Positions 33,769 to 42,612 of a DNA stretch of 64,000 nt are shown here, in pieces. Both the position numbers and the translations under genes were made by a program. The notes beneath the pieces were generated by a model that worked only from the letters and a program-made list of their open reading frames with translations, was not told the DNA's origin and did no database searches. Origin of the DNA: Streptomyces sp. NBC_01723 (GTDB taxonomy: Bacteria > Actinomycetota > Actinomycetes > Streptomycetales > Streptomycetaceae); NCBI RefSeq assembly GCF_036246005.1, contig NZ_CP109171.1, positions 62,001-126,000 on the forward strand. Reading direction: 5' to 3'. How positions within the stretch are numbered: position 1 is the stretch's first letter; each line of letters starts with the position of its first letter.

Positions 33769-34094
33769 GCGGCCCTCGCGGCGGTGAGTTCGACGTGGTT
33801 CCACAGCGCGTCGTCGGTCGGGGTCCAGTCCTCGTCGACGTAGATGCAGTCGACCGGGCACTCGAGCACGCAGGCGGGGCAGCCCGAGCACAGCTCCGGG
33901 ACGATCACCACGTCCAGGCCCCGGTCGAAGATCGCGCCGAACTCCGCGGGGCAGCCGCGCAGGCAGCTGTCGCAGGTGATGCACTCGGACGCCTCGATGC
34001 GTCGCGGGGGCTTCTTCCAGTTGCCGGCGCGAGAGCGTGCGGCGATGCGATCGGCGCGCTCCGACAGCGCGGCGGACGAAGCAAGCTTCTTCAC
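33765..34094 (-). CDS. Two-[4Fe-4S] ferredoxin
   Basis: A 109-aa ferredoxin with a 35-residue basic N-terminal extension and two clusters: Cys38, 41, 44, 48 (ECITCDSCLRGCP) and Cys69, 72, 75, 79 (LCSGCPACVLECP), with an extra Cys83. It is the first gene of the cassette. GTG at 34094 is the start, with GGAGGGGG upstream at long spacing. The 4-nt overlap with the following 654-aa protein gene suggests that it donates electrons to that protein. An unrelated redox role is possible. Confidence 0.88.
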   Translation of the reverse strand: MKKLASSAALSERADRIAARSRAGNWKKPPRRIEASECITCDSCLRGCPAEFGAIFDRGLDVVIVPELCSGCPACVLECPVDCIYVDEDWTPTDDALWNHVELTAARAA

Positions 34095-34361
34095 GGGATC
34101 GGCCCCCTCCGGGACTCTGCTCGGCCAAGCCGAGCCGGACGGTCCCGATCGTCACCGGGCTGCCTCGACTGCCCCCGGAGCGCGGGTGGGGACCAACTGG
34201 AGGGCCGCGACGTCCGCTCGAGTCGGCTGCGAGCGCGGCCCGTGCGCGCCGCCGGACCGTTGGTGTCCTTCGTGCACGCGGACCGTCGCGTCCGCTGCGC
34301 GTCGACCCGCCCGCCCGCGGGCAAGCCGTCCGGCCGCCCGCCGCCCACCACGGAGGAACCC
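34095..34361. promoter_or_regulatory. Divergent promoter region, hydrazine cassette / O-methyltransferase
   Basis: A 267-bp gap between the divergent ferredoxin and methyltransferase genes. It must hold both promoters, but no box is clear by eye. CGGAGGAAC before 34362 is the methyltransferase ribosome site. Confidence 0.35.
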
Positions 34362-35444
34362 ATGCCCCTGCCGCCCGCCCGCGTCGTGCGGGTCGTCGAA
34401 GGCGTGCGTACCGGTCTGCAGCGGCTGGCACGCAAGCTGGCCCCGGCACCGTTCTCGCTGCTCGAGATGGTCCAGGGCGCCATGCTCAGCCAGGCCCTCT
34501 ACGCCGCCGCGGAACTGCGCGTGGCCGAAGCGCTGAGAGACGGTCCGCTGTCCGCCGAACGGCTCGCCGAGCGCGTCGGCGCCCATCCGCAGACCCTGCA
34601 GCGGCTGATGCGGCTGCTCGCCTCGAACGGCGTGTTCGCCGAGCGCGGGGACGGCTCCTTCGAGATGTCCCCGATGGGGGCGGCGCTGCTCGAGGACGCG
34701 CCGATGTCGATGCGCGGCATCGCCCGGCTCATGGGCCACCCGATCCACTGGGAGGACTGGTCGCACTTCGTCGACGCGGTGCGCACCGGCGAGCCGAGCC
34801 TGCCGAAGCTGCGGGGTATGACCGCCTTCGAGTTCATGGAGGCCAAGCCGGAGTACGGCGAGGTGTTCATGAAGGGCATGGGCGCGATGTCCGCCACCGA
34901 GACCGAGCCGGTTCTCGCGGCGTACGACTTCTCGCGCTTCGGCACGGTCGTCGACTTCTGCGCGGGCCGCGGCGAGCTGCTCGCCGGGATCCTGGGGAAG
35001 TCGCCGGGCGTGCGCGGCATCCTGGCCGATCCCCGGGTGGACGAGAACGGTGCGGCCGACTACCTGGCCGGGCAGGGGGTCGCCGACCGGTGCGAGGTGG
35101 TGTCCGCCGATCTGTTCGGGCCGGTGCCCGGGGGCGGGGACGCCTATGTGCTCAAGCACATCGTGCACGACTGGCCCGAGGAGCAGGCCCTGCGCATCCT
35201 GCGCAACGTGCGGGCCGCTATGCGGCCGGGCGGACGGTTGCTGCTGATGGAGATGGTCGTGCCCGACAAGCCGAACGCCGCGCACTCCTCGAAGCTGGTC
35301 GACCTGTGGCTGATGCTGCTGGTGGGCGGCCGGGAGCGGACGGCCGGGCAGTACGGGGAACTGCTGGCGAAGGCCGGCTTCCGGCTGGAGCGGGTGGTGC
35401 AGACGCCCGCGGCGATCTCGGTGGTGGAGGCCAGTCTCCGTTGA
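34362..35444 (+). CDS. SAM-dependent O-methyltransferase (DnrK/TcmO-like)
   Basis: A 360-aa small-molecule O-methyltransferase with an N-terminal winged-helix dimerisation domain (ALYAAAELRVAEALRDGPLSAERLAERVG) and a C-terminal Rossmann domain (VVDFCAGRGELLAGIL for SAM, LKHIVHDWPEEQALRILRNVR with the catalytic HDW). These methylate phenolic hydroxyls of aromatic polyketides. ATG 34362 follows CGGAGGAAC. The IS605-type element begins right after its stop codon, so the gene escaped disruption narrowly. It may methylate a polyketide phenol or a sugar hydroxyl. Confidence 0.9.
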   Translation: MPLPPARVVRVVEGVRTGLQRLARKLAPAPFSLLEMVQGAMLSQALYAAAELRVAEALRDGPLSAERLAERVGAHPQTLQRLMRLLASNGVFAERGDGSFEMSPMGAALLEDAPMSMRGIARLMGHPIHWEDWSHFVDAVRTGEPSLPKLRGMTAFEFMEAKPEYGEVFMKGMGAMSATETEPVLAAYDFSRFGTVVDFCAGRGELLAGILGKSPGVRGILADPRVDENGAADYLAGQGVADRCEVVSADLFGPVPGGGDAYVLKHIVHDWPEEQALRILRNVRAAMRPGGRLLLMEMVVPDKPNAAHSSKLVDLWLMLLVGGRERTAGQYGELLAKAGFRLERVVQTPAAISVVEASLR

Positions 35445-35478
35445 CATCCTCGCCGCCCTGAAGGACGGCGATTCCCGC

Positions 35479-36695
35479 CTACCGCGGCGTTGAAGGCTGC
35501 GGTGTCGGGTGGGTTCCTGCTTCGCTGCGCGGTGCCGGGACGAGTCCCGGTCTTACCTGCGCTCCACAGGCTGACACGGCCAGTCCGGCCGCCTTGGCGA
35601 CGTTGACCGCCGCGTTGATGTCCCGGTCCAGGACCGACCCGCACGCCCCACACGTCCACACACGGACGTGCAGCGGCTTCGGGCCGTCCTTCACGCCGCA
35701 CTGCGAGCACACCTGGGAGGTCGGCTCGAAGCGGCCGGTCTTCACGAAGGTGCGCCCGTACCGTGCGGCCTTGTACTCCAGCATGTTCACGAACGCCGAC
35801 CATCCGGCGTCGTGGACGGACTTGGCCAGCGCGTGCGGGCGAGTCCCTTCACCGCCAGGTCCTCCACGGCGACCGCTTGGTTCTCGCGGATCAGCTTCGT
35901 GGAGAGCTGGTGGTGGAACTCGCGGCGTGCGTCGGCCACCCTCGCGTGTGCGCGAGCGACCTTGATCCGGGCCTTGTCCCGGTTGCTGGAGCCCTTCTCC
36001 TTGCGGGAGAGGGCGCGCTGTGCCTTCTTCAGGCGCTTCTCGGCGCGGCGCAGGAAGCGCGGGCTGTCGACCTTCGTCCCGTCGGAGAGGACCGCGAAGT
36101 GCCCGAGCCCGAGATCGATGCCCAGCTCGGGTGTGACCTCGGGAAGGGCTTCCTCCGGGCCGGTCTTCACGACGAAGCTCGCGAAGTACCGGCCCGCACT
36201 GTCCTTGACCACCGTCACCGTCGACGGCACGGAGGGCAGCGTCCGCGACCACTTCACCTTGACGTCGCCGATCTTCGGCAGACGCAGCTTTGCGCCGGTC
36301 GTGATCGACCAGCGGGCGTTCGCGGTAAGCCGGACGGCCTGCCGGGTGTCCTTCCGCGACTTGTACCGGGGTGCGCCCATACGGGGGCGCTTGCCTTTGA
36401 GCCCGTCGAAGAAGTTCTTGTACGCGGTGTCCAGGTCGCGGAGGGACTGCTGGAGGACGACCGCCGACACCTCGCCGAGCCAGGCCCGCTCCGGGGTGTT
36501 CTTCGCCTCGGTGATGAGCGCCTTCGACAGGTCCCCGGCCTTCGGGAACGGCATGCCTTCGCTGCGGGCGGTCTCCCGAGCGCGGAGCGCGTCGTTGTAG
36601 ACCACCCGCGCACACCCGAACGCCCTCGCCAACGCGCTGCGCTGACCGGCGCTCGGGTACAGACGGAAGCTGTACCGAAGCTGCACGCGGATCAC
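35479..36695 (-). pseudogene. tnpB: tnpB, RNA-guided nuclease, frameshifted
   Basis: The frame starting at GTG 36695 encodes the TnpB N-terminal and RuvC regions (GIDLGLGHFAVLSDG, the acidic AVEDLAVKG) and then runs out of frame near 35838, where LARTR should continue into LAKSVHDAGW. The rest, including the zinc ribbon (CSQCGVKDG ... WTCGACG) and the last catalytic Asp in DRDINAAVN, is in a second frame down to the TAG at 35479. One base appears to be missing, so the nuclease is probably inactive unless this is a sequencing error or ribosomal slippage. Confidence 0.85.
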
Positions 36696-36711
36696 GGTAC
36701 ACAATTGGTTT

Positions 36712-37128
36712 ATGGGTATTGATGAGAATGTTCGTACTGGTCGTCACTGTGTTTTCCGCATGCATGTCCACTTGGTTTTCGTGACGAAGTACCGGCACAA
36801 GGTCTTCGCCGATCGACACCTGACGCGGTGCGAGGAGATCATGCGGGCCGTGTGCGAGGACTTCGAGGCCGAGCTGGTCGAGTTCAACGGCGAGAACAAC
36901 CACGTCCACCTGCTCGTGAACTTCCCGCCGAAGGTCGCCGTGTCCAAGCTGGTCAACAGCCTCAAGGGCGTCTCTTCCCGGCGGCTGCGCCAGGAGTTCC
37001 CCGACCTCGTCCGCCACTACTGGCGGGCACAACGACTCTGGTCCGGCTCGTACTTCGCCGGTTCCGTCGGCGGCGCACCGCCCAGCATCGTGAAGCAGTA
37101 CATCGAGCAGCAGAACCGGCCGCTCTGA
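36712..37128 (+). CDS. tnpA: IS200/IS605 Y1 transposase
   Basis: A 138-aa HUH single-strand transposase. The HUH pair is His64 and His66 (ENNHVHLLVNFP), and the nucleophilic Tyr130 is in SIVKQYIEQQ. Length and motifs are complete, so the element could still move even though tnpB is broken. It starts 16 nt from the divergent tnpB start. Confidence 0.92.
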   Translation: MGIDENVRTGRHCVFRMHVHLVFVTKYRHKVFADRHLTRCEEIMRAVCEDFEAELVEFNGENNHVHLLVNFPPKVAVSKLVNSLKGVSSRRLRQEFPDLVRHYWRAQRLWSGSYFAGSVGGAPPSIVKQYIEQQNRPL

Positions 37129-37250
37129 CCTGGGCTGAGGTGAACGATGCGGATCCGTGCACACAGCTGAGGTCAGAGCAGCTCTCAGATTCGCTTCACC
37201 ACCGGGCTGAAGCCCGCTGCACTGCGAACAGTCCCGGTAGCTCTGGCGCA

Positions 37251-37295
37251 GCAGTGAGGGTGCCGCCCGCTGGTTTGGGCGGCACCCCTCACTGC
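37251..37295 (-). terminator. Hairpin terminator of the polyketide operon
   Basis: Arms 37251-37268 and 37277-37295 pair over 18 bp with one bulged base (GCAGTGAGGGTGCCGCCC), 6 nt beyond the stop of the last FAD monooxygenase on the minus strand. It also separates the operon from the IS605-type element. Confidence 0.8.
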
Positions 37296-37300
37296 GTACG

Positions 37301-38833
37301 TCAGTGTCCGGCGGGCTCGCCGAACCAGCGGGCGAGGGCGGTGGCGAGGCCGTCCACGGCGCCGGCGCCGGTCCACGCGACGTGTCCGTCAGGCCGGACC
37401 AGCACCGCCTGTGCGCCCGCGAACACGGCACCGCGGTCGGCCGTGCGGGCGGTGACGGTCACGACGTCGACGCGGCCGGCCCAGGGCGCGGCGGCCTCGC
37501 GCAGGCCGGGGTCGCCGACGAGGTCGAGCAGGACAGCGTGTCCGGCGTGCAGCAGGGCGAAGGTGTCGGTCTCTGTGTCGGGCCCGGTCAGCGGCGTCTT
37601 GCCGAGGCGGCGCCCGAGGAGCGGGTGCGTGCTCCCGCCGTCGCCGGGCTCGCTGCCGTCGATGCCGTCGTAGCGGATGTCGAGGTGGGAGACGATGCCC
37701 GCGAGGTGGCGGCGGACCGTGTCGTGGCCGGTCAGCTCGGTGATGATCCGGCGCAGCGGCTCGGCCTGGTCGCCGCCGAGGAAGACCATGCCCTGGGCGC
37801 GGGTGTTCATCAGCAGGCGGCGCCCGACGGGGTGGCGCTCGGCGTGGTAGGTGTCGAGGAGGGCCTCGTCGGCGCGTGAGGTGACGACGGCGGCGAGCTT
37901 CCAGCCGAGGTTGGCGGCGTCCTGGACGCCGGTGCTCAGGCCCTGGCCGCCGGCGGGCAGGTGGATGTGCGCGGCGTCGCCGGCCAGCAGCACGCGGCCG
38001 CGTCTGTACTGGGCGGCCTGGCGGGTCGCGTCGCTGAAGAAGCTGACCCACTCGGCGCCGCCGCCGCTGATGTCCTCGCCGGTGATGTGCTCCCAGGCCT
38101 TGGCGACCTCCTCGAAGGTGACGGTGTCGTCGGCGCTGCGGGCGGCGGCGCCGTGCGGGCACACGATGATGCGGTGCACGCCCTCGCCCAGCGGGGCGGC
38201 CATCACCATGCCGTTGGGAAGGGTCTCGCCGAGGTAGCGGGGCTTGAGGTCGAGGCCGGTCACGTCGGCGAGGAACATCGCCCGGGTGGCCTCGGTCCCG
38301 GGGAAGTCGATGCCGACGAGCTTGCGCACCGTGCTCTTGCCGCCGTCGCAGCCCACCAGGTAGGGCGCGCGCAGCTGCCGCACGCCGTCCGCGGTGCCCA
38401 CGGTGACCTCGACGTGGTCGCCGTCCAGGAAGCCGTCGGCGACGGCGAGGACCTCGTACCCGCGGCGGATCTCGGCACCGAGGTCGGTGGCCCATGCGGC
38501 GAGGACGGCCTCGGTCTGGCTCTGCGGGATACCGCGGGCACCGAAGTGGGCGCCTTGAAGGGCGGTGAAGTCGAACTGGACCCCGCCGAAGTGGCCGACG
38601 GGGCTGACCTCCAGGGTCTCGCCCTGCCCGAAGCGCGGCAGCAGCCCGCGCTGGTCGAAGACCTCCATCGCGCGGGCGGTGAATCCCAGGCCGCGGGACT
38701 GGCCGGTGGGCTCGGGCAGCTTGTCGAGGACGATCACTTCCGCCCCGCCCAGGCGCAGTTCGCCCGCGAGCATCAGTCCGGTCGGGCCTGCGCCTACGAC
38801 GATGACGTCGGCGTCCATCGTGGTGTCCTGCAT
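37301..38833 (-). CDS. FAD-dependent angucycline monooxygenase
   Basis: A 510-aa PgaE/CabE/UrdE-class flavoprotein hydroxylase. It has VVGAGPTGLMLAGELRLGG, the GCDGGKSTVRKLVGIDFPG segment and GDAAHIHLPAGGQGLSTGVQDAANLGWKL, followed by a thioredoxin-like C-terminal domain. All FAD motifs match the typical class, unlike the first gene of the window. It is the last gene of the polyketide operon, 86 nt after the previous FAD gene. ATG 38833 (MQDTTMDADV) has AGAGGGA upstream, with a second ATG five codons later as an alternative. Likely C12/C12b-type hydroxylation or related ring oxidation (inference). Confidence 0.92.
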   Translation of the reverse strand: MQDTTMDADVIVVGAGPTGLMLAGELRLGGAEVIVLDKLPEPTGQSRGLGFTARAMEVFDQRGLLPRFGQGETLEVSPVGHFGGVQFDFTALQGAHFGARGIPQSQTEAVLAAWATDLGAEIRRGYEVLAVADGFLDGDHVEVTVGTADGVRQLRAPYLVGCDGGKSTVRKLVGIDFPGTEATRAMFLADVTGLDLKPRYLGETLPNGMVMAAPLGEGVHRIIVCPHGAAARSADDTVTFEEVAKAWEHITGEDISGGGAEWVSFFSDATRQAAQYRRGRVLLAGDAAHIHLPAGGQGLSTGVQDAANLGWKLAAVVTSRADEALLDTYHAERHPVGRRLLMNTRAQGMVFLGGDQAEPLRRIITELTGHDTVRRHLAGIVSHLDIRYDGIDGSEPGDGGSTHPLLGRRLGKTPLTGPDTETDTFALLHAGHAVLLDLVGDPGLREAAAPWAGRVDVVTVTARTADRGAVFAGAQAVLVRPDGHVAWTGAGAVDGLATALARWFGEPAGH

Positions 38834-38919
38834 GGTGGTCAAATCCCTCTCATCTTCAGTGGTCCGTGCTCGGCGGGGGCGTGCGAGGGCGGGAAGTGTC
38901 CGGTCCGGGGACGAACGGC

Positions 38920-40425
38920 TCAGGCAATGCCGAACCACCGCCCGGCCGCCTCGGCGAGCCCGTTCCCGTCCCTGCCGCCCGCCCAGACGACGTGGCCGTC
39001 GGGCCGGACCAGCAGGGCCGGTGTCCGTTCGAGCGGTGAGCCGGGGGCCGGGTGCGCGGTGACCGTGTCGACACGGCCGGCCGCGGTGGCGTCGAGCCGC
39101 GGCGGCGGGGCGCCGAGACCCAGGAGCAGCCCGCGCCCGGAGCGCAGCAGTTCGGCCGTGGTGCAGACGATCTCGCCGACGCGCAGCCGCACGTGCGGCA
39201 GCCGCGCCCCCCGCAGTGGGTGCTCGGGTCCCCCGACGTCGTAGCGGACGTCGAGGCCGCTGATCATTGCGGCGAGAGGGGCACGCACCTCCTCGTGGGC
39301 GACGAGTTCGGCGAGGACCGTGCGCAGCGGTTCCACCTCGGGGCCGCCGAGCAGCAGCAGGGCCTGGGCCCGGATGTTGCCGAGGACGGCGGCGCCGACG
39401 GCGGCGCGTTCGGTGTCGTAGCTGTCGAGGAGAGCGGCGGGTGCGGTGCCGTCGACGGCGGCGGCGAGCTTCCAGCCGAGGTTGTAGGCGTCCTGGAGGC
39501 CGAGGTTGAGTGCCTGGCCTCCGATGGGCATCTGCCGGTGGGCGGCGTCCCCGGCGAACAGGACGCGGCCGTGCCGGTAGCGGGCCAGGATCCGGTTCTC
39601 GTCGTCGAAGTGGCCCACCCACAGCGGGGTGGCGCCGGTGATGTCCTCCCCGGTGACGCGCTTCCAGGCGGCCGCCAGCTCGTCGAAGTCCGGGGCGCCG
39701 GCGCGTTCGCGGACCGCGGCACCGAACTCGTGCACCATCACGCGGGTCACGCCGGCGGGGTTGCGGGCGGCGACGGCGAGGCCGCCGGGGAGGCGTTCGA
39801 AGCGCCGGTTCGGAATGTCGACGCCCTCGACGTCGGCGCGCAGCAGCTCGCGGGCGGCCGGGGTGCCGGGGAAACCGGCGCCGGCCAGGCTGCGCACCGT
39901 GGAGTCCTGGCCGTCGCAGGCGACGAGGTGGGCGGCGCGCAGGGTGACACGGGTGCCGTGGCGGCTGGTGGCGGCCGCCACGACGTGGGAGCCGAGGTCC
40001 CGCACGGCGTGCAGGGTGTGGCCGCATCTGAGGTCGGCGCCGAGGCCGAGGGCCCACTCCTCCAGGACCGCCTCGGTCCTGGTCTGCGGCACCTTCCACT
40101 GTCCGGGGTAGGGACCGGGCAGGGTCAGGTCGAGGGGGATGCCGCCGAAGTGACCGCGCGGCTCGCACGGCGGGCTGCCGAGGTCCGCGAGCAGACCCCG
40201 GCTGTCCAGCAGTTCCATGGTGCGGGCATGCAGGGTGGAGGCCCGGGACTCCGTGGTCGGGCCGTGGCGCCGCTCGACGAGGGTCACCTGGATGCCGCGC
40301 AGCGCCAGTTCACCGGCGAGCAGCAGGCCGACGGGGCCCGCGCCGACGACGATCACCTGGGTGTCGACCGTCTCGGCGGGCCCGGTGCGCGAAGACCGGC
40401 CGTTAGGGTGCGGGGCGCCGGCCAT
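38920..40425 (-). CDS. FAD-dependent angucycline monooxygenase
   Basis: A 501-aa group A flavin hydroxylase with a 20-residue N-terminal tail before VVGAGPVGLLLAGELALRG, CDGQDSTVRSLAG in the middle and GDAAHRQMPIGGQALNLGLQDAYNLGWKL for the second FAD motif. The ATG at 40425 comes one base after the stop of the aromatase/cyclase gene, so translation is coupled. Its sequence is clearly different from the neighbouring FAD genes, implying a separate oxidation step. Candidates are the JadH/LanM2-type hydroxylation-dehydration or a quinone-forming oxidation. Confidence 0.92.
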   Translation of the reverse strand: MAGAPHPNGRSSRTGPAETVDTQVIVVGAGPVGLLLAGELALRGIQVTLVERRHGPTTESRASTLHARTMELLDSRGLLADLGSPPCEPRGHFGGIPLDLTLPGPYPGQWKVPQTRTEAVLEEWALGLGADLRCGHTLHAVRDLGSHVVAAATSRHGTRVTLRAAHLVACDGQDSTVRSLAGAGFPGTPAARELLRADVEGVDIPNRRFERLPGGLAVAARNPAGVTRVMVHEFGAAVRERAGAPDFDELAAAWKRVTGEDITGATPLWVGHFDDENRILARYRHGRVLFAGDAAHRQMPIGGQALNLGLQDAYNLGWKLAAAVDGTAPAALLDSYDTERAAVGAAVLGNIRAQALLLLGGPEVEPLRTVLAELVAHEEVRAPLAAMISGLDVRYDVGGPEHPLRGARLPHVRLRVGEIVCTTAELLRSGRGLLLGLGAPPPRLDATAAGRVDTVTAHPAPGSPLERTPALLVRPDGHVVWAGGRDGNGLAEAAGRWFGIA

Positions 40426-40426
40426 G

Positions 40427-41371
40427 TCAGCGGTTCCGCTCCGCGTGGTCCTTGGCGTGGCCGAGGGTGGCGAGGCTGTTGGTGCTGAGCGCGCCGTGCA
40501 CATAGGCCCGGGCATCGGCGACGGTCGCCTCGGGGCCGAGGATCCGGGCGATGTTGTCCGTGTTGAGGGTGACGGTGTGCTGGGAGCTGGCCGTGGTACC
40601 CGAGTCCTCGGTCTCCTCGAAGGTCCACACTCCGGTGTGCAGGGTCATCAGGGCCGGCAGCGTGACCTGCTTGTAGGCGATGCGGTGGTGGCCCAGGACG
40701 ACCCGGTAGGACTTCGTCGTGTGCGTGGAGCCGTCCTTGGCGCGGGTGTCCATCTCCAACTCCTGGAGGCCCGGGGTGTCCTCGGTGAAGCGGACACGGG
40801 CCACGTGCGGCAGCCGCTGCGGCCACAGCCCCGCCTCGTTGACGAAGGCGAAGGCGTCCTTGGCCGAGCCGTGGATCGTCACGGTGTCGGTGAAGGAGAA
40901 GGTCAGTTCCTGCGCGTCGGCGGCGTGGACGCGCTCGACGTTCTCCTTCAGCGCGGTCAGTTCACTGGTGCTGTTCCTGTCCACGGCCCGCTCGATCCAC
41001 AGCAGGTCGTGGGGGTCGTCGTCGATGGCCCGGTAGTCGTGCAGGAGCCTGACGCGCGAGGTGCCCTCGTCGAGGGGTTCGACGATCCAGGTGCCGCCCA
41101 TGGCGGCGACCGGCGGTGCCGGCACCTCCTGGCGGAAGGTGATGCGCAGGGCCTCGGGGTCGAGGGTGCGGTGCGAGGTCCAGGTCTTGGGCTCACCGTT
41201 GGCGGTGGCCCAGATGCGGATGCGCTCCTGGTCGCCGCCGGTCTCCTCGCGGTCGACGTGGATGGTGGGCGGGAAGATCCGCGGCCAGTTGGTCACCTCG
41301 GCGAGGAGACGGTAGACGGCGGCGGCAGGCGCGCTGATGGTGATCTCGTGCTCGACCTCACGAGTCGTCAT
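40427..41371 (-). CDS. Didomain polyketide aromatase/cyclase, first ring
   Basis: A 314-aa protein with two START/SRPBCC domains (EHEITISAPAAAVYRLLAEVTNWPRIFPPTIH, and a second from about residue 160, FSFTDTVTIHGSAKDAFAFV). This matches the ActVII/JadD type, which dehydrates and aromatises the first ring of a C9-reduced polyketide chain. It follows the ketoreductase by 68 nt in the canonical order ACP-KR-ARO/CYC. ATG 41371 is the start. A second, diverged homologue is encoded at 48880-49857. Confidence 0.93.
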   Translation of the reverse strand: MTTREVEHEITISAPAAAVYRLLAEVTNWPRIFPPTIHVDREETGGDQERIRIWATANGEPKTWTSHRTLDPEALRITFRQEVPAPPVAAMGGTWIVEPLDEGTSRVRLLHDYRAIDDDPHDLLWIERAVDRNSTSELTALKENVERVHAADAQELTFSFTDTVTIHGSAKDAFAFVNEAGLWPQRLPHVARVRFTEDTPGLQELEMDTRAKDGSTHTTKSYRVVLGHHRIAYKQVTLPALMTLHTGVWTFEETEDSGTTASSQHTVTLNTDNIARILGPEATVADARAYVHGALSTNSLATLGHAKDHAERNR

Positions 41372-41439
41372 GACGGCTTCTCCTCGGCGGTACCGGCTGT
41401 GCGGACGGCGGGAGCGCGGGCTCCCGGTGGGCGGGCGGC

Positions 41440-42225
41440 CTAGAAGTTGCCGAGGCCGCCGCAGACGTTGAGTGCCTGGGACGTGATGGACGCCGCGGTG
41501 TCGGAGGCGAGGTAGCCGACGAGGCCCGCGACCTCCTGGGGCGTGGAGTAGCGGCCGAGCGGAATCTTGGCCTGGAACTTCTTGAGGATCTCGTCCTCGC
41601 TGGTGTCGTACGCCGCGGCGTAGCCCTGCCGCACCCGCTGGGCCATCGGCGTCTCGACGTATCCGGGACAGACGGCGTTGACGGTGATGCCGGTCGGCGC
41701 GAGTTCGTTGCCGAGGGCCTTGGTGAAGCCGACGACCCCGTGCTTGGAGGCCGAGTAGGGGGCGCCGAGGACGACTCCCTGCTTGCCGGCGGTGGAGGCG
41801 ATGTTGATGATCCGGCCGCGGTCCTTGGCGCGCATGCCGCCGGTGGTCAGGACCTCACGGGTCATCCGGAACACGCTGTTGAGGTTGGTGTCGATGACGT
41901 CGTTCCACAGCTCGTCGGTGATGTCCGCGGTGGGACCGCCGCCGGAGCGGCCGGCGTTGTTGACGAGCACGTCTACGGTGCCGAACGCGGCGACGGCACC
42001 GAGCACGAACTCCTTGACACAGGCGGCGTCGCGGACGTCGAGCTGCCGGCCGTCCACGTCGAGGCCCTCCTCGCGCAGCGCTTTGGCGGTGTGGGCGACG
42101 TTGTCCGCGTCGCGCGCGCCGATGAACACCTGGTGTCCCTGGTGCGCCAGCAGCCGGGCGACTTCCAGGCCGATGCCGCTGGTCGCACCGGTGACGAGGG
42201 CGACCCTGCGGGTGGAGTCGGACAT
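41440..42225 (-). CDS. Type II PKS C9-ketoreductase (ActIII type)
   Basis: A 261-aa short-chain dehydrogenase that reduces the C9 carbonyl of the nascent chain with NADPH. It shows TGATSGIGLEVARLL, NNAGRSGGG, catalytic Ser in NIASTAGKQG and the YSASKHGVVGFTKALG Tyr-x3-Lys pair, and ends with ALNVCGGLGNF, nearly the actIII ending. ATG 42225 follows AAGGGAGC; only 13 nt separate it from the ACP stop. Confidence 0.96.
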   Translation of the reverse strand: MSDSTRRVALVTGATSGIGLEVARLLAHQGHQVFIGARDADNVAHTAKALREEGLDVDGRQLDVRDAACVKEFVLGAVAAFGTVDVLVNNAGRSGGGPTADITDELWNDVIDTNLNSVFRMTREVLTTGGMRAKDRGRIINIASTAGKQGVVLGAPYSASKHGVVGFTKALGNELAPTGITVNAVCPGYVETPMAQRVRQGYAAAYDTSEDEILKKFQAKIPLGRYSTPQEVAGLVGYLASDTAASITSQALNVCGGLGNF

Positions 42226-42238
42226 GGGGTGCTCCCTT

Positions 42239-42514
42239 TCAGGCGGCCCGGGCCCCGGGCAGGGACAGCTGGGCGTTGACGATGTCGAGCAGGTCGCGCG
42301 GCGTGATGTCGTCGCCGAGGTCGTCGTCGTCCAGGACGATGTTGTACTCGCGCTCGATGCGGCCGCCGGTCTCCAGCAGCGCGATGGACTCGTAGCCGAG
42401 GACCGCGAACGTGGTGTCCTGGATGTCTCCGTCGAGGTCGACGTTCTCGTCCGCACCCGCGGCCTCGAGAAGGATGCGCCGGAGGTCGTCGAGGGTGAAC
42501 TGGATACTGGCCAT
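42239..42514 (-). CDS. Type II PKS acyl carrier protein
   Basis: A 91-aa ACP. The phosphopantetheine site is Ser43 in FAVLGYESIALLE, a slight variant of the common GYDSLALLE, and the protein is acidic as expected. It tethers the poly-beta-ketone chain and would be activated by the Sfp-type PPTase encoded at 45916-46878. KS-alpha and KS-beta genes normally lie immediately upstream; here only 98 bp separate it from the TcmI-type cyclase gene. Confidence 0.95.
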   Translation of the reverse strand: MASIQFTLDDLRRILLEAAGADENVDLDGDIQDTTFAVLGYESIALLETGGRIEREYNIVLDDDDLGDDITPRDLLDIVNAQLSLPGARAA

Positions 42515-42612
42515 GGGGTGCTTCCTTCGGTCTCGGGGCGGTGGCGCGCCCCAGCTGATCGTTTCTGGTGCGCACAGGCCGGCCGGCGGCCCGCCGGTGG
42601 TGTGCCGTCCGC
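42515..42612. other. 98-bp spacer where KS-alpha/KS-beta genes are expected
   Basis: In most angucycline clusters the order is cyclase, KS-alpha, KS-beta, ACP, KR, ARO/CYC. Here the cyclase and ACP genes adjoin with this short spacer. No residual ketosynthase coding sequence is visible in it. No ketosynthase gene is found elsewhere in the window. Confidence 0.7.

Larger units (their letters stand above)
35447..37215. mobile_element. IS200/IS605-family insertion sequence
   Basis: A complete-looking IS605-type element with divergent tnpA and tnpB genes. Its ends are marked by short subterminal hairpins rather than inverted repeats: CGCCCTGAAGGACGGCG near 35452-35470 and CGGGCTGAAGCCCG near 37202-37216, both typical of this family. 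It sits between the O-methyltransferase and the polyketide operon, without breaking either. The exact cleavage points are uncertain by some bases. The tnpB 3' region would encode its omega RNA. Confidence 0.8.
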
